Positions 8,860-20,390 of a stretch of 64,000 bases of DNA are shown here, piece by piece. The translations under genes were made by a program, and so were the position numbers. A model generated the notes under the pieces. It saw nothing but the letters and a program-made list of their open reading frames with translations, did not search any database and had not been told where the DNA came from. The stretch's first letter is position 1. Each line of letters begins with the position of its first letter. Origin of the DNA: Phyllobacterium brassicacearum (lineage in GTDB: Bacteria; Pseudomonadota; Alphaproteobacteria; Rhizobiales; Rhizobiaceae); the NCBI RefSeq assembly GCF_003010955.1, contig NZ_PGGO01000012.1, positions 62,001 to 126,000 on the forward strand, read 5' to 3'.

Positions 8860-10365
8860 CTATTTCAGCGCCAGTGTGGCAGCTGAGGACAGCGCGTTAT
8901 TGTATTGATTGATCACGGCGTGGACGGAGCTTGCCGTCGCATCGAAGACAGGCATTGGATAGACGCCATAGAAGATCGTCAGGATCACCAGCGGATAGAT
9001 CACTGCCTTTTCGCGCGGTGTCATGTCCAGAAGCGATTTCAGGCTGTCCTTGTCGAGTACACCGAATATCACCCGGCGATAAAGCCAGAGCGCGTAGGCC
9101 GCCGAGAAAATAACACCGCTGGCGGCAAAGAGCGCAACCCAGGTGTTGACGCGGAAGACACCGAGCAAAGTGAGGAATTCACCGACAAAGCCCGAGGTGC
9201 CCGGCAGGCCCACATTGGCCATGGTGAAAATCATGAACACCACAGCATATTTGGGCATGTTATTCACGAGACCGCCATAGGCCTTGATTTCCCGCGTGTG
9301 CGTCCGGTCGTAGACGATGCCGACGCATAGGAACAGCGCGCTCGAGACCAGCCCATGCGAGAGCATCTGGAAAATGGCACCCTGGATACCCTGCTCGTTG
9401 GCGGCAAAGATCCCCATCGTCACGTAGCCCATGTGGGCGACCGACGAATAGGCGATCAGCTTCTTGATGTCGTCCTGCATCAGCGCGACGAGTGACGTGT
9501 AGATGATGGCGACGACCGAGAGCGTATAGATCAACGGAGCAAAGTCAGCCGAAGCAATCGGGAACATCGGAATGGAGAAGCGGATAAAACCGTAGCCGCC
9601 GAGCTTCAACAGAATGCCCGCCAGGATCGCAGACGCTGCTGTTGGCGCCTCCACATGCGCGTCCGGCAACCAGGTATGAACCGGCCACATCGGCATCTTC
9701 ACGGCAAATGAGGCAAAGAAAGCCAACCAGAGCCACGTCTGCATTGATGCCGGGAATTTATAAGCAAGCAACGTCGGAATGTCGGTCGTGCCTGCCTGCC
9801 AGTACATGGCCATGATGGCCAGCAACATCAGGACCGAGCCAAGCAGCGTGTAAAGGAAGAACTTGAAGCTCGCATAGACACGGCGCTTGCCGCCCCACAC
9901 GCCGATAATGATGAACATCGGCAGGAGAACGGCTTCGAAGAATACGTAGAACAGGACGATGTCGATTGCACAGAATACACCGATCATCAGCGTTTCCAGT
10001 ACGAGAAACGCGATCATGTATTCCTTGACGCGGTTCTGGATCGCCTCCCAACTCGCCAGAATGCACAGCGGCATCAGGAAAGTCGTTAGGATGACGAACA
10101 GCATCGAGATGCCGTCCACGCCCATATGATAGGAAATGCCGGAATCGAGCCACGCGGCCTTTTCGACGAACTGGAATCCGGCTTGGCCGTTGTCGAAATA
10201 GTACCAGATCGGCAGTGACAGCAGAAACGTGATGATCGTCGTCCACAGTGTCACAATGCGAATGTTGCGCGTCGCAGCCTCACTGTCATCCCGGATCAGC
10301 AGGATAATGAGGGCACCGACCAAAGGCAGGAAGGTAACGGTCGAGAGAATTGGCCAGTCGGTCAT
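8860..10365 (-). CDS. nuoM: NADH-quinone oxidoreductase subunit M
   Basis: NuoM is an antiporter-like proton-pumping membrane subunit of complex I. From the chosen ATG the protein has 501 residues and about 14 helices. A conserved Glu lies in the helix containing ETLMIGVF, and the core motif reads [21 protein letters not shown] longer frame begins at 10392. I prefer the ATG at 10365 because it shares one base with the nuoL stop (TGATG) and gives the usual MTDWPIL start. Confidence 0.94.
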   Translation of the reverse strand: MTDWPILSTVTFLPLVGALIILLIRDDSEAATRNIRIVTLWTTIITFLLSLPIWYYFDNGQAGFQFVEKAAWLDSGISYHMGVDGISMLFVILTTFLMPLCILASWEAIQNRVKEYMIAFLVLETLMIGVFCAIDIVLFYVFFEAVLLPMFIIIGVWGGKRRVYASFKFFLYTLLGSVLMLLAIMAMYWQAGTTDIPTLLAYKFPASMQTWLWLAFFASFAVKMPMWPVHTWLPDAHVEAPTAASAILAGILLKLGGYGFIRFSIPMFPIASADFAPLIYTLSVVAIIYTSLVALMQDDIKKLIAYSSVAHMGYVTMGIFAANEQGIQGAIFQMLSHGLVSSALFLCVGIVYDRTHTREIKAYGGLVNNMPKYAVVFMIFTMANVGLPGTSGFVGEFLTLLGVFRVNTWVALFAASGVIFSAAYALWLYRRVIFGVLDKDSLKSLLDMTPREKAVIYPLVILTIFYGVYPMPVFDATASSVHAVINQYNNALSSAATLALK

Positions 10366-12356
10366 CAGAAGTTGCTCCCGAGCATCATCCACGTGACGAG
10401 TGCGGCGACCCCAATGAGCATCGCAAACGCATAATGATAAAGGTAACCCGTCTGTAGGCGGACCACCCGGTTGGTGACGTCAACGACGCGCGCGGAAATT
10501 CCATCCGGCCCATGACCATCGATCAGCCAGCCATCGCCCTTCTTCCAGAGGAAGCGGCCGAGCGACTTTGCCGGGCGAACGAACAGGAAATCGTAGAGCT
10601 CGTCGAAATACCACTTGTTGAGCAGGAACTGGTAGAGGCCAGGATGGTTGGCAGCCAGCTGCTTCGGCGTCTCCGGCGACCTGATGTAGTAATACCAGGC
10701 GACGATAAAACCCGCGGCCATAGCTAGGAACGGCGACATGGCCACCAGGAACGGCACGTGGTGATGTTCCTCGAGAATTTCGTTTTCCGGACCAGTGAAA
10801 ATTGCGCCCTTCCAGAACTCGGCATACTCATGGCCGAAGAAATATTCGCGGAAACCAACGCCGGCAAAAAGCGCGCCGAAGGCCAGGATGAACAGAGGGA
10901 TCAGCATCACGTACGGCGATTCATGCACGTGATGCATGACATCGTGGCTGGCGCGGGGCTTGCCGTGGAATGTCATAAATATCAGACGCCATGAATAGAA
11001 GCTGGTGAAGATCGCAGCGACAACGAGAAGGATGAAGGCATAGCCTGCAACCGGGCTGTGCGATGCATAGGCCGACTCGATGATCATGTCCTTGGAGAAG
11101 AAGCCGGCGGTGCCAATGAGCGTCCCCGGAATACCGAGGCCGGTTAGTGCGATCGTACCGATGATCATCATCCAATAGGTCTGCGGGATCAACTTCCGGA
11201 GACCGCCCATATGGCGCATGTCCTGTTCGTTAGACACGGCGTGAATGACGGAGCCTGCACCGAGGAACAGCAGCGCCTTGAAGAATGCGTGCGTAAACAG
11301 GTGGAAAATGCCGGCACCGTAAGCACCAAGACCGAGCGCCACGAACATGTAGCCGAGTTGCGAACAGGTCGAATAGGCGATGACGCGCTTGATGTCGTTC
11401 TGCACCAGACCGACGGTTGCGGCGAAGAAGGCGGTCGTTGCACCGATGAAGGTGACAAAGATCAAGGCCGCATGCGACAATTCAAAGATCGGCGACAAAC
11501 GAGCGACCATGAACACGCCGGCCGTCACCATCGTCGCTGCATGGATCAGTGCCGACACCGGTGTCGGGCCCTCCATAGCGTCAGGCAACCATGTGTGCAG
11601 CAGGAACTGCGCCGACTTGCCCATCGCGCCCATGAAGAGCAGCAGGCAGGTGATCGTGATAGCGCCCTGCTTGTCGAGCGAATAACCCAGGAAATTCAGG
11701 ACAGTCTGGCCGCCCTCGGCCGCCCCTTCTGCCGGGAGATACTGTGCGGCAGATGTGAACAGCGTGTCGAACTGCACCGTATCGAAAAGAACGAAAAGTG
11801 CAAAAATGCCGAGGAGGAAGCCGAAATCGCCGACGCGGTTGACAACGAAGGCCTTGATGGCAGCAGCGTTGGCGGAAGGCTTTTTGTACCAGAAACCGAT
11901 CAGCAGGTAGGATGCAAGACCCACACCTTCCCAGCCAAAGAACATCTGGACAAGATTGTCGCCGGTCACCAGCATCAACATGGCGAAGGTGAAGAGCGAA
12001 AGATAGGCGAAGAAGCGTGGCCGATCCGGATCGTGATGCATATAGCCGATCGAGTATGTATGGACGAGCGCCGAGACGGTGTTGACGACAACCAGCATGA
12101 CCGCTGTCAGCGTATCGATGCGCAGTGCCCAGTCGAAGCTCAGCGAACCAGACTCGACCCAAAGCGCAACTGGCACCTTGAACGCTTCGCCGTGGCCGAG
12201 TGCAACTGTGCCGAAGGCAATCCAGGACAGGACCGCACAGACGATCAGCAGTCCGGTCGTAACATACTCGCTCGCCTTCGCACCGATCGACGAGCCGAAC
12301 AGACCCGCGATCAGGAAGCCGAGCAGCGGAAGGAAGACAATCGCCAGATACAGCAT
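10365..12356 (-). CDS. nuoL: NADH-quinone oxidoreductase subunit L
   Basis: NuoL is the distal and largest proton-pumping membrane subunit of complex I. It has 663 residues and about 16 helices. The core motif ([20 protein letters not shown]) lies at about 248-267. After about residue 530 comes the long lateral helix, with a final anchor helix near 640-660 that braces NuoM and NuoN. It begins 7 bases after nuoK. Confidence 0.95.
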   Translation of the reverse strand: MLYLAIVFLPLLGFLIAGLFGSSIGAKASEYVTTGLLIVCAVLSWIAFGTVALGHGEAFKVPVALWVESGSLSFDWALRIDTLTAVMLVVVNTVSALVHTYSIGYMHHDPDRPRFFAYLSLFTFAMLMLVTGDNLVQMFFGWEGVGLASYLLIGFWYKKPSANAAAIKAFVVNRVGDFGFLLGIFALFVLFDTVQFDTLFTSAAQYLPAEGAAEGGQTVLNFLGYSLDKQGAITITCLLLFMGAMGKSAQFLLHTWLPDAMEGPTPVSALIHAATMVTAGVFMVARLSPIFELSHAALIFVTFIGATTAFFAATVGLVQNDIKRVIAYSTCSQLGYMFVALGLGAYGAGIFHLFTHAFFKALLFLGAGSVIHAVSNEQDMRHMGGLRKLIPQTYWMMIIGTIALTGLGIPGTLIGTAGFFSKDMIIESAYASHSPVAGYAFILLVVAAIFTSFYSWRLIFMTFHGKPRASHDVMHHVHESPYVMLIPLFILAFGALFAGVGFREYFFGHEYAEFWKGAIFTGPENEILEEHHHVPFLVAMSPFLAMAAGFIVAWYYYIRSPETPKQLAANHPGLYQFLLNKWYFDELYDFLFVRPAKSLGRFLWKKGDGWLIDGHGPDGISARVVDVTNRVVRLQTGYLYHYAFAMLIGVAALVTWMMLGSNF

Positions 12357-12363
12357 GCCCCCG

Positions 12364-12672
12364 TCAACCTTTCATCATGTTGACGTCTTCCACGGCAATC
12401 GATCCGCGATTGCGATAGAACACGACGAGAATAGCAAGACCGATAGCTGCCTCCGCGGCGGCAACGGTCAGTACAAACAATGCGAAAATCTGGCCGACCA
12501 GATCACCGAGCGCTGCAGAAAACGCCACGAAGTTGAGATTGACCGCAAGCAGGATCAGTTCGACGGACATCAGGATGACGATGACGTTCTTCCGGTTGAG
12601 GAAGATGCCGAAGATCCCGAGCGTAAACAGCAGGGCAGATACGGTCAGATAATGTGCGATACCGATTTCCAT
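12364..12672 (-). CDS. nuoK: NADH-quinone oxidoreductase subunit K
   Basis: This 102-residue, three-helix membrane subunit of complex I is homologous to mitochondrial ND4L. Conserved glutamates in the second and third helices ([11 protein letters not shown] and [11 protein letters not shown]) belong to the proton path. Two ATGs stand in tandem at 12675 and 12672. I chose the second because it gives the usual MEIG start, shares one base with the nuoJ stop and has better spacing from GAGG. The choice changes one residue only. Confidence 0.95.
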   Translation of the reverse strand: MEIGIAHYLTVSALLFTLGIFGIFLNRKNVIVILMSVELILLAVNLNFVAFSAALGDLVGQIFALFVLTVAAAEAAIGLAILVVFYRNRGSIAVEDVNMMKG

Positions 12673-13304
12673 CATGACACCTCTGTCAGGCCCTTGCCTG
12701 TCTCAACCTGTTTAACTTCGATGGCAGTGGCAGGCGTACGAGCGACCTGCTCCGAAATATTCTGGCGTTTGATGTTGGGCTTGTGGCGAAGCGTCAGCAC
12801 GATCGCCCCGATCATCGCAACCAGCAGCACAAGACCAGCGATCTGGAAGAAATAGATATAATCCGTATAGAGAATATCCCCGAGCGCGGCCGTGTTTGTG
12901 CGCGTAGCAACGTCGGGTGTTGGCTGAAACGCCGGGGTTCCCAACTGCGGCGCGAATACCGAACCTCCGAGAACGATGATCAACTCTGCAGCAAGGATGA
13001 GGCCAACGAGTGCGCCGATTGGCGCGTATTGCAGCGCACCGCTCTTCAGTTCCGCAAAATCAACGTCCAGCATCATGACGACGAAGAGGAAGAGAACCGC
13101 AACCGCTCCGACGTAGACGACCAGAAGTATCATCGCAAGGAACTCAGCGCCGGTCAGCAGGAACAATCCTGCGGCGTTGAAGAATGCAAGGATCAAGAAC
13201 AGCACGGAATGCACGGGATTGCGTGCCGCAATCACCATGAACGCACTGGCGACGGTTATGAAGGCGAATAGGTAAAAAAACGCCGCCGCGATACCTGTCA
13301 GCAT
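12672..13304 (-). CDS. nuoJ: NADH-quinone oxidoreductase subunit J
   Basis: NuoJ is a membrane subunit of complex I (ND6 homologue) of 210 residues with five helices in the first 165. The third, containing [20 protein letters not shown], carries the known pi-bulge region. A polar C-terminal tail of about 40 residues follows the last helix. It is preceded by the largest gap inside the nuo cluster (200 bases), which is packed with inverted repeats. Confidence 0.93.
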   Translation of the reverse strand: MLTGIAAAFFYLFAFITVASAFMVIAARNPVHSVLFLILAFFNAAGLFLLTGAEFLAMILLVVYVGAVAVLFLFVVMMLDVDFAELKSGALQYAPIGALVGLILAAELIIVLGGSVFAPQLGTPAFQPTPDVATRTNTAALGDILYTDYIYFFQIAGLVLLVAMIGAIVLTLRHKPNIKRQNISEQVARTPATAIEVKQVETGKGLTEVS

Positions 13305-13326
13305 GGGTTCCCCCGATTTCCATTCC

Positions 13327-13406
13327 GGCAGGTCTTCCTGCCATTTCTAACTTCGTCTTGCCGCAATTCCGGTCGGGAAACCGGTTCCCACTTACCCTGG
13401 AATTGC
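13327..13406. repeat. cluster of inverted repeats in the nuoJ-nuoI gap
   Basis: The 200-base gap between nuoI and nuoJ contains three stems. GGCAGG-TCTT-CCTGCC is at 13327-13342. An outer pair GCAATTCC (13363-13370) / GGAATTGC (13399-13406) encloses an inner GGGAA-ACCGG-TTCCC (13375-13389). Neighbouring nuo junctions are only 0-20 bases or overlaps, so this looks like a structured insert. It may be an mRNA-processing or stabilising element, or a palindromic intergenic repeat. No open reading frame is visible here. Confidence 0.6.
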
Positions 13407-13504
13407 TCATGCGATTCACGGTGTTTCCGTACGTTCGCAGCTCTTAACGCATGTTTCCGTCCGGTAGAAGCACCCTTCCGAGGACACAAGCGCGCACTCA
13501 CTAT

Positions 13505-13996
13505 TTACCGGTACGGCGCATCCATAGCGATGTTGCGCGCCAATTCCCGCTCCCAGCGGTCGCCGTTGGCGAGCAGCCGGTCCTTGTCGTAATAGAGTTC
13601 TTCCCGGGTTTCCGTTGCAAACTCGAAGTTCGGTCCCTCGACAATGGCATCAACCGGGCAAGCCTCCTGGCAGAAGCCGCAATAGATGCACTTCACCATG
13701 TCAATGTCATAACGCACAGTGCGGCGCGTTCCATCATTGCGGCGCGGGCCAGCCTCGATGGTAATGGCCTGCGCCGGGCAGATCGCTTCGCAGAGCTTGC
13801 AGGCGATGCAACGCTCTTCGCCGTTTGGGTAACGGCGTAACGCATGCTCACCGCGAAAGCGGGGGCTGAGTGGCCCCTTCTCATACGGATAGTTCAAGGT
13901 CGCCTTTGGAGCGAAGAATTGCCGCATCGACAGGAAGAATGCCCCGACGAATTCCAGAAGCAGGAGCGATTTTGCAGCTTGTGCAAGTGAACTCAT
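13505..13996 (-). CDS. nuoI: NADH-quinone oxidoreductase subunit I
   Basis: NuoI is the peripheral-arm subunit that carries the two 4Fe-4S clusters N6a and N6b linking NuoG to NuoB. The 163 residues show two ferredoxin motifs, [15 protein letters not shown] (about 62-76) and [16 protein letters not shown] (about 101-116). The N-terminal amphipathic helix region anchors it to the membrane arm. It overlaps the nuoH stop by four bases. Confidence 0.96.
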   Translation of the reverse strand: MSSLAQAAKSLLLLEFVGAFFLSMRQFFAPKATLNYPYEKGPLSPRFRGEHALRRYPNGEERCIACKLCEAICPAQAITIEAGPRRNDGTRRTVRYDIDMVKCIYCGFCQEACPVDAIVEGPNFEFATETREELYYDKDRLLANGDRWERELARNIAMDAPYR

Positions 13997-15039
13997 GGTG
14001 TAAGCCCCGTGATTTTAAGGAAGGCGGCAGTGGCGATGACCATGAAGATCGAGATCGGCAGGAAAACCTTCCAGCCAAGACGCATCAGCTGATCGTAGCG
14101 GTAGCGCGGAACGAATGCCTTCACCATGGCAAACATGAAGAAGCAGAAGAAGAGTTTCAGCAAGAACCAGACGACGCCCGGTACCCAGTTCAGAATCCAG
14201 ATATCAACGGGCGGAAGCCAGCCGCCGAGGAACAGAATGGTGGTCAGGGCGCACATCAGCGTTATCGCAACATATTCGCCGAGGAAGAACAGCAGGAACG
14301 CCGTTGAGGAATATTCGATCATGTGACCGGCAACGAGTTCTGATTCAGCTTCGACCAGATCGAAGGGTGGGCGGTTGGTTTCCGCCAGTGCCGAAATGAA
14401 GAAGATGATGAACATCGGGAACAGGCCGAGCCAATGCCAGTCGAGGAACGAGTTCGGCAAGCCGACCATCGTACCAAGGCCATTTGTCTGCGAGATCACG
14501 ATGTCGGTCAGGTTCAACGAACCAACACAGAGCAAGACCGTGACAATGACGAAACCGATGGAGACTTCATAGGAGACCATCTGTGCGGCGGAGCGCAATG
14601 CACCAAGGAACGGATACTTTGAGTTCGAAGCCCATCCGGCCATGATCACGCCGTAGACCTCCAGCGAAGAAATCGCGAGGACGTAGAGTATGCCGACATT
14701 GACGTTGGCAACCGCCCAGCCCTCATTGACCGGGATAACCGCCCAGGCGGCCATGGCGAGAACAGAAGAAACCAACGGCGCCAACAGGAAAATGCCCTTG
14801 TTGGCGCCAGATGGGATGATTGGTTCCTTGACGACGAACTTGAGCAAGTCAGCAAAGGATTGCAGCAATCCGAAAGGACCGACGACATTGGGGCCACGAC
14901 GCAACTGCACGGCCGCCCAGATCTTGCGATCCGCCAGGAGCAGATAGGCAATGATGAGCAGCATCACCACCAGCAATAGCACGGACTTTCCGAGGATGAT
15001 CAGCAGCGGCAGGATGTAGGTTGCGAAAATTTCTTCCAT
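13993..15039 (-). CDS. nuoH: NADH-quinone oxidoreductase subunit H
   Basis: NuoH is the membrane subunit (ND1 homologue) forming much of the quinone chamber. It has 348 residues and eight helices. The charged loop with [19 protein letters not shown] (about 223-241) is the most conserved part of the family. It lies 16 bases after nuoG. Confidence 0.96.
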   Translation of the reverse strand: MEEIFATYILPLLIILGKSVLLLVVMLLIIAYLLLADRKIWAAVQLRRGPNVVGPFGLLQSFADLLKFVVKEPIIPSGANKGIFLLAPLVSSVLAMAAWAVIPVNEGWAVANVNVGILYVLAISSLEVYGVIMAGWASNSKYPFLGALRSAAQMVSYEVSIGFVIVTVLLCVGSLNLTDIVISQTNGLGTMVGLPNSFLDWHWLGLFPMFIIFFISALAETNRPPFDLVEAESELVAGHMIEYSSTAFLLFFLGEYVAITLMCALTTILFLGGWLPPVDIWILNWVPGVVWFLLKLFFCFFMFAMVKAFVPRYRYDQLMRLGWKVFLPISIFMVIATAAFLKITGLTP

Positions 15040-15055
15040 ATCAGTCTCTTCCCGC

Positions 15056-17137
15056 CTACTCGGCTGCCTGCTTGAAGCCGCCCTTAGCGAGCGCAGAGCA
15101 TTCGGCCATGACGGCAGAAGCGCGCGCGATCGGGTTGGTCAAATAGAAATCCTTGATCGGCGATACAAAGGCTGTTTTCTCAACAGAACCCGATGCATTT
15201 GCCAGCTTCTCGATGTCGGCCGGATCGCCGGCCGCAATCGAGTCGGTTGCGGCGAGATGCGGATACTCTGCATAGAGGGCCGAGCGCAAGGCCGCCAGCG
15301 AGTCGAACGGCAATTTCTTGCCGAGAACATCCGACAGGGCACGCAGAATTGCCCAATCTTCCTTGGCGTTACCGGGTGCAAAGCCAGCTCGGCTGGTCAT
15401 CTGCACGCGACCCTCAGTGTTGACGAATGTGCCCGACTTTTCCGTATAGGTTGCGCCAGGCAGAATCACGTCCGCGTTGTGCGCACCCTGATCGCCGTGT
15501 GTCCCAATGTAGACAGTGAAGGCCTTGTCTGTCTTGGCCCAATCCAATTCGTCGGCGCCAAGCAGGAACAGCACGTCGAGCTTGCCCTTCATCGCGGCGA
15601 CAGCCTTGCCGCCCTTGCCTGGCACGAAGCCGATATCGAGCGCACCGACGCGGCTGGCAGCTGTATGGACGACACCAAAGCCATTCCATTCGGTGCTCAG
15701 GGCGCCGGTGTCCGCCGCAATCTTGGCCGCGAGACCAAGCACCGCCGCACTGTCCGGACGTGACAGAGCGCCCTGCCCGATGATGATCATCGGATTTTTG
15801 GCTTTCTTCAGAACGGAGAGGAATTTTACGGAGCCGGCAGCTAGATCCGCCAATGTCTCGGCTCCGCTACCCAGATACTCATATTTGTATCGCAGATCCG
15901 CCTGCTCGCCGATCACGGCGATCGGCGTTCCGGACGCGCGCCAACGCTTGCGGATCCGGGAATTAAGCAACGACGCTTCAAAGCGCGGGTTCGAACCGAT
16001 AATCAGGATCGCATCCGCTTGCTCGATACCATCGATGGTCGGATTGAAGATGTAAGACGCACGTCCATTGGCCGGGTCCAGTACCGAGCCATCCTGACGT
16101 GCGTCGATGTTGGCAGAACCGAGCGCCGTCATCAGCGCTTTCAGCGCATACATTTCTTCAACGCTGGCAAGATCACCCGCGATAGCACCGATTTTGTCGC
16201 CCTTGGCCGCGGCCACAGCCGCCTTGATCGCATCAAACGCTTCCGGCCAGCTTGCAGCCACCAGACGGCCATCATTGCGGATGTAAGGACGGTCGAGCCT
16301 CTGCGTGCGCAGGCCATCCCAGATGAAGCGGGTCTTGTCGGAAATCCACTCCTCGTTCACCTGCTCGTTGACACGGGGGAGAATGCGCATCACCTCGCGG
16401 CCGCGCGTATCAACGCGAATTGCCGATCCGACGGCATCCATCACATCAATGGATTCGGTCTTGTTGAGCTCCCACGGACGTGCCTGGAAGGCATATGGCT
16501 TCGAGGTCAGCGCACCAACCGGGCAAAGGTCGATCACGTTGCCCTGCAACTCCGAGGTCATCGCATGTTCGAGATAAGTAGTGATTTCGGCGTCTTCACC
16601 GCGACCGATCAGACCAAGCTCGGAAATGCCGGCAACCTCCGTGGTGAAACGGACGCAACGCGTGCAATGGATGCAGCGCGTCATGATCGTCTTGACGAGC
16701 GGACCGATGTACTTGTCCTCAACGGCGCGCTTGTTTTCCTTGTAGCGCGAAGAATCCACACCGAAGGCCATGGCCTGATCCTGCAGATCACACTCGCCGC
16801 CCTGATCGCAGATTGGGCAATCCAGGGGATGATTGATCAGCAGAAATTCCATCACGCCTTCGCGGGCCTTCTTGACCATCGGCGTATTGGTGAAGATTTC
16901 CGGTGTTTCGCCGTTCGGGCCAGGACGGAGATCGCGCACGCCCATGGCGCAGGATGCTGCCGGCTTGGGTGGTCCGCCCTTCACTTCAATCAGGCACATG
17001 CGGCAATTGCCAGCGATCGACAAACGCTCATGGAAACAGAACCGCGGCACTTCCGCACCCGCCGTTTCTGCTGCCTGCAGAAGCGTGTAGTGATCCGGTA
17101 CCTCGATTTCCTTACCGTCGACTTTGATCTTTGCCAT
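15056..17137 (-). CDS. nuoG: NADH-quinone oxidoreductase subunit G
   Basis: NuoG is the largest peripheral-arm subunit of complex I, with one 2Fe-2S and two 4Fe-4S clusters at its N-terminus. It shows [18 protein letters not shown], then [15 protein letters not shown], then [11 protein letters not shown] within the first 150 residues. A molybdopterin-oxidoreductase-like fold without cofactor follows. A longer frame reaches 17173; I chose the ATG at 17137 because it gives the usual MAKIKVDG start and 693 residues. About 100 bases separate it from the next gene upstream. Confidence 0.95.
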   Translation of the reverse strand: MAKIKVDGKEIEVPDHYTLLQAAETAGAEVPRFCFHERLSIAGNCRMCLIEVKGGPPKPAASCAMGVRDLRPGPNGETPEIFTNTPMVKKAREGVMEFLLINHPLDCPICDQGGECDLQDQAMAFGVDSSRYKENKRAVEDKYIGPLVKTIMTRCIHCTRCVRFTTEVAGISELGLIGRGEDAEITTYLEHAMTSELQGNVIDLCPVGALTSKPYAFQARPWELNKTESIDVMDAVGSAIRVDTRGREVMRILPRVNEQVNEEWISDKTRFIWDGLRTQRLDRPYIRNDGRLVAASWPEAFDAIKAAVAAAKGDKIGAIAGDLASVEEMYALKALMTALGSANIDARQDGSVLDPANGRASYIFNPTIDGIEQADAILIIGSNPRFEASLLNSRIRKRWRASGTPIAVIGEQADLRYKYEYLGSGAETLADLAAGSVKFLSVLKKAKNPMIIIGQGALSRPDSAAVLGLAAKIAADTGALSTEWNGFGVVHTAASRVGALDIGFVPGKGGKAVAAMKGKLDVLFLLGADELDWAKTDKAFTVYIGTHGDQGAHNADVILPGATYTEKSGTFVNTEGRVQMTSRAGFAPGNAKEDWAILRALSDVLGKKLPFDSLAALRSALYAEYPHLAATDSIAAGDPADIEKLANASGSVEKTAFVSPIKDFYLTNPIARASAVMAECSALAKGGFKQAAE

Positions 17138-17236
17138 CGTCTGTCCAACCTCGCGGAACATTCCGCATTTCATCTGGCATTTCCGCCATACGGCCGAATG
17201 CCTTAAATTACGCGCGTCAGCTTTCGCCAGCGCTGT

Positions 17237-17836
17237 TTAATCTTTACTTTTCCCGGCCAGACCACTCGCCTGCCCCACCCAGTCGTCACGCCCGATACGT
17301 CCGCCGAATTGCAGCCGATCGTCGACCTGAGCGACGTCCTCTGGGGACCAGGCCGCAATCTGCGCATAGGTACGAATGCCCATACCGTTTAGCACTTGTT
17401 CAAGCTTGGGACCGACACCGGAAATACGCTTCAGATCGTCAGGCGCTGTTGCCGTTTCGATCTTCGCCGGTTGAGCCGGCTCCTTAACCGCAACGGGTGC
17501 CTGAACTTCCACAACCGGTAGCTCGACAACCTTCGGCGAATTGTCCGACGCATTCTTGCGAATGATCGTCTTCAACGCATCCACATCAGGTACAAGCCGA
17601 GGCGACGGCATGCTCTCCGCTTTCGGCAGCGGCTTGAATGCAGTGTTCGCATCAAGGATGCCAGCAACTGCACCAGCCCAAAAGCCCCACATCTGGCTGG
17701 CGACGCCAAGACCAAGTACGGAGACAGCTGCCGCTGCTCCGAGTTGAGGCGTCAATAGATTGGCCGCGGGCACGATTTGTTTCGGCATGACAGCCGCCCA
17801 GTCGGCTCCCGATCGTTTGTTTCCGGTCTCAGGCAT
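17237..17836 (-). CDS. nuo-operon accessory protein with a NuoE-tail-like module
   Basis: This 199-residue protein is not one of the 14 standard complex I subunits, yet it sits between nuoF and nuoG on the same strand, 13 bases after nuoF. Residues 27-55 form a hydrophobic, Gly/Ala-rich segment that may be membrane-bound. A linker rich in Pro and Ala follows. Residues 132-197 form a helix-hairpin-helix-like module (ISGVGPKLEQVL, then TYAQIAAW, then GRIGRDDWVGQA). The same module ends NuoE in this operon (residues 326-390). Its function is unknown. The location suggests a role in assembly or stability of the NADH module, which is inference only. Confidence 0.8.
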   Translation of the reverse strand: MPETGNKRSGADWAAVMPKQIVPAANLLTPQLGAAAAVSVLGLGVASQMWGFWAGAVAGILDANTAFKPLPKAESMPSPRLVPDVDALKTIIRKNASDNSPKVVELPVVEVQAPVAVKEPAQPAKIETATAPDDLKRISGVGPKLEQVLNGMGIRTYAQIAAWSPEDVAQVDDRLQFGGRIGRDDWVGQASGLAGKSKD

Positions 17837-17849
17837 TACCCCATGAACC

Positions 17850-19151
17850 CTATTCAGCGGCTACAAGCACTGGGCTTGATGCAGCGTTGCGTGAAAACTC
17901 ATCAATACGGCGTTCGATTTCCGGACGGAAGTTCCGGATGAGCCCCTGTACGGGCCAGGCAGCAGCATCACCAAGGGCGCAGATTGTATGACCTTCGATC
18001 TGCTTGGTGACATCAAGCAGCATTTCGATTTCGCGCTTCTGCGCATTGCCAACAACCATACGTTCCAGGACGCGCCACATCCAGCCTGTGCCTTCACGGC
18101 AGGGCGTGCATTGGCCGCAGCTCTCATGCTTGAAGAAATACGAAATGCGCGCAATCGCACGAACGATATCAGTCGATTTGTCCATCACAATTGTGGCTGC
18201 CGTTCCGAACGAGGATTTGACGCCGCGCAAGCCATCGAAATCCATAGGGCAATCGATGATGTCAGCTGCCGGTACGACGGGACATGATGCACCGCCGGGA
18301 ATAACGGCAAGCAGATTGTCCCAGCCGCCGCGAATACCGCCGGCATGCTTGTCGACCAGCTCGCGGAATGTGATCCCCATGGCTTCTTCGACAGTGCATG
18401 GACGATTGACGTGGCCCGACAGCATGAATAGCTTCGTGCCGACGTTGTTTGGCCGGCCAATGCTGGAGAACCAGGCAGCACCGCGGCGCAGGATCGTCGG
18501 CGCCACAGCGATTGACTCCACGTTGTTCACTGTCGTGGGGCAGCCATAAAGACCCATATTGGCCGGGAATGGCGGCTTCAGACGCGGCTGGCCCTTCTTG
18601 CCTTCAAGGCTTTCCAGCAGCGCGGTTTCCTCGCCGCAAATGTAAGCTCCGGCACCGTGGTGCACGAAAATATCGTAGTCCCAGCCGTTCTTGTTGTTCT
18701 TGCCCAACAATCCGGCATCGTAGCATTCGTCAATTGCGGCCTGCAGCGCTTCGCGCTCGCGGATATACTCGCCGCGTACGTAGATGTAGCAAGTGTTCGC
18801 GCCCATCGCGAAACCTGCAATCAGGCAGCCTTCGATCAGCGTATGCGGATCATGGCGCATGATATCGCGGTCTTTGCAGGTGCCAGGTTCGGACTCGTCG
18901 GCGTTCACGACAAGATAGTGTGGCCGCCCGTCGCTTTCCTTGGGCATGAAGGACCATTTGAGACCCGTCGGGAAGCCAGCGCCACCGCGCCCACGCAACC
19001 CCGACGCCTTCATCTCATTGATGATCCAGTCGCGGCCCTTCTCGAGGATCTGCTTGGTACCATCCCAATGGCCGCGTGAAATCGCGCCTTTCAAGGACTT
19101 GTCCTTGAGGCCATAGATATTGGTGAAGATGCGGTCTTTATCAGCGAGCAT
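17850..19151 (-). CDS. nuoF: NADH-quinone oxidoreductase subunit F
   Basis: NuoF is the NADH- and FMN-binding subunit at the tip of complex I that accepts the hydride. The 433 residues show [16 protein letters not shown] (about 50-65) for nucleotide and FMN binding, [13 protein letters not shown], and the 4Fe-4S (N3) motif [12 protein letters not shown] near residue 350. It follows nuoE by 63 bases, somewhat more than other junctions in the cluster. Confidence 0.96.
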   Translation of the reverse strand: MLADKDRIFTNIYGLKDKSLKGAISRGHWDGTKQILEKGRDWIINEMKASGLRGRGGAGFPTGLKWSFMPKESDGRPHYLVVNADESEPGTCKDRDIMRHDPHTLIEGCLIAGFAMGANTCYIYVRGEYIREREALQAAIDECYDAGLLGKNNKNGWDYDIFVHHGAGAYICGEETALLESLEGKKGQPRLKPPFPANMGLYGCPTTVNNVESIAVAPTILRRGAAWFSSIGRPNNVGTKLFMLSGHVNRPCTVEEAMGITFRELVDKHAGGIRGGWDNLLAVIPGGASCPVVPAADIIDCPMDFDGLRGVKSSFGTAATIVMDKSTDIVRAIARISYFFKHESCGQCTPCREGTGWMWRVLERMVVGNAQKREIEMLLDVTKQIEGHTICALGDAAAWPVQGLIRNFRPEIERRIDEFSRNAASSPVLVAAE

Positions 19152-19214
19152 TTCGCACCTGTCCTACTCTCTTCGTCATTCTATGGCGCATGCGCTGTGC
19201 ATCCGCCAATTCAT

Positions 19215-20390
19215 TCACCTGGGCTTCTTACCGAAAACCTTTATGTACTCCGCCTCGCCGCCCTTGGCCAAAGCCTTGGCTTGCTTGACCCAATCGTCAC
19301 GCTCGATGCGGCCCTTGAAATTCAAATAGCTGTCGACCCAGTAACGCTCGGCCTTTTTCCATGCAGCAACCTGCGCGTAGGTATAAATGCCGAGCTCATG
19401 CAGAATGATTTCAATCTTCGGTCCGACGCCAGCAATGAGCTTCAGATCATCGATTTCCGCGGGCTTTTCGATTGCTGCAGGCCGGTTCTTGTCCCCCAGC
19501 GATACCTTGGCCGGTGCCTTGATCGCCTGAACCGGAGGCTTGTCTTTCAAAGAACCCTCTACCGTCGGTGGATTCTTGATCGCCTTAGCTGCAACCGGCG
19601 CGCTGGCTGGTACGGAAGTCGCATCTTCGGCAGCCTTGGTGGCCTTCTTCTTGGATGGAGACTTGATCGCAGCACTTGTCACGTCATCATGCGTCACAGG
19701 CTTGGCAGCGTTTGACGGCGGAACATCTGCGACTTGCGCAGCAGCACTCTTGGCCGCACGCTTCGGTTTGGCAGTGCCGTTACCGTCATTAAGCGATGTC
19801 AGCCCACCTTCCGGAGCCGAGGAATAGCGTTCAATCTGCGGTCCGACTGGAACCGAAGCTCCTTTCCCCGCCTCGAACGCATCGATGATTTCTTCAAGGC
19901 GTTCCGGCGTCAGGTCCTCATAGGTATCCTTAAATACCATGACCATCGGAGCATTGACGCAGGCGCCAAGGCATTCGACCTCTTCCCACGACAGGGTACC
20001 CGCTTCGTTGGTATGGAACGGATCGTGGTGGATTTTATGCTGGCAGACTTTTTTCAGGTCTTCCGCCCCGCGCAGCATGCAAGGCGTTGTTCCGCAAATC
20101 TGAATGTGGGCGCGGGTGCCAACAGGTTTCAGCTGGAATTGCGTGTAGAACGTTGCAACTTCCAGAACCCGGATCATCGGCATGTCGAGCATGGTTGCCA
20201 CATGTTCGATTGCAGCCCTCGTGACCCAGCCGTCCTGCTCTTGTGCCCGCATCAACAGCGGAATGACGGCCGACTGTTCACGGCCCTTCGGATATTTTTG
20301 GATAGCCTGCTTCGCCCAAACGCTGTTTTCGCGATTGAACGCAAACGCTGCTGGCTGGACGTTATCTTCTGCGAGACGACGGACGGACAT
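19215..20390 (-). CDS. nuoE: NADH-quinone oxidoreductase subunit E with long C-terminal extension
   Basis: NuoE carries the 2Fe-2S cluster N1a beside NuoF. The core occupies about residues 1-170, with the cluster ligands in QICGTTPCMLRG and VECLGACVNAP. At 391 residues it is more than twice the length of E. coli NuoE. Residues about 190-320 are a low-complexity Ala/Lys/Pro linker, and residues 326-390 form a helix-hairpin-helix-like module (IAGVGPKIEIIL, TYAQVAAW, GRIERDDWVKQA). The same module recurs in the separate 199-residue protein downstream of nuoF. The start shares one base with the nuoD stop (TAATG). Confidence 0.95.
   Translation of the reverse strand: MSVRRLAEDNVQPAAFAFNRENSVWAKQAIQKYPKGREQSAVIPLLMRAQEQDGWVTRAAIEHVATMLDMPMIRVLEVATFYTQFQLKPVGTRAHIQICGTTPCMLRGAEDLKKVCQHKIHHDPFHTNEAGTLSWEEVECLGACVNAPMVMVFKDTYEDLTPERLEEIIDAFEAGKGASVPVGPQIERYSSAPEGGLTSLNDGNGTAKPKRAAKSAAAQVADVPPSNAAKPVTHDDVTSAAIKSPSKKKATKAAEDATSVPASAPVAAKAIKNPPTVEGSLKDKPPVQAIKAPAKVSLGDKNRPAAIEKPAEIDDLKLIAGVGPKIEIILHELGIYTYAQVAAWKKAERYWVDSYLNFKGRIERDDWVKQAKALAKGGEAEYIKVFGKKPR

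Noticed and set aside
11211-12383. Plus-strand open frame of 390 codons opposite nuoL
   Set aside because: Antisense shadow of a highly conserved complex I gene, with the composition expected of reverse-complement codons.
16019-17206. Plus-strand open frame of 395 codons opposite nuoG
   Set aside because: Antisense shadow; nuoG shows all iron-sulfur motifs on the minus strand.
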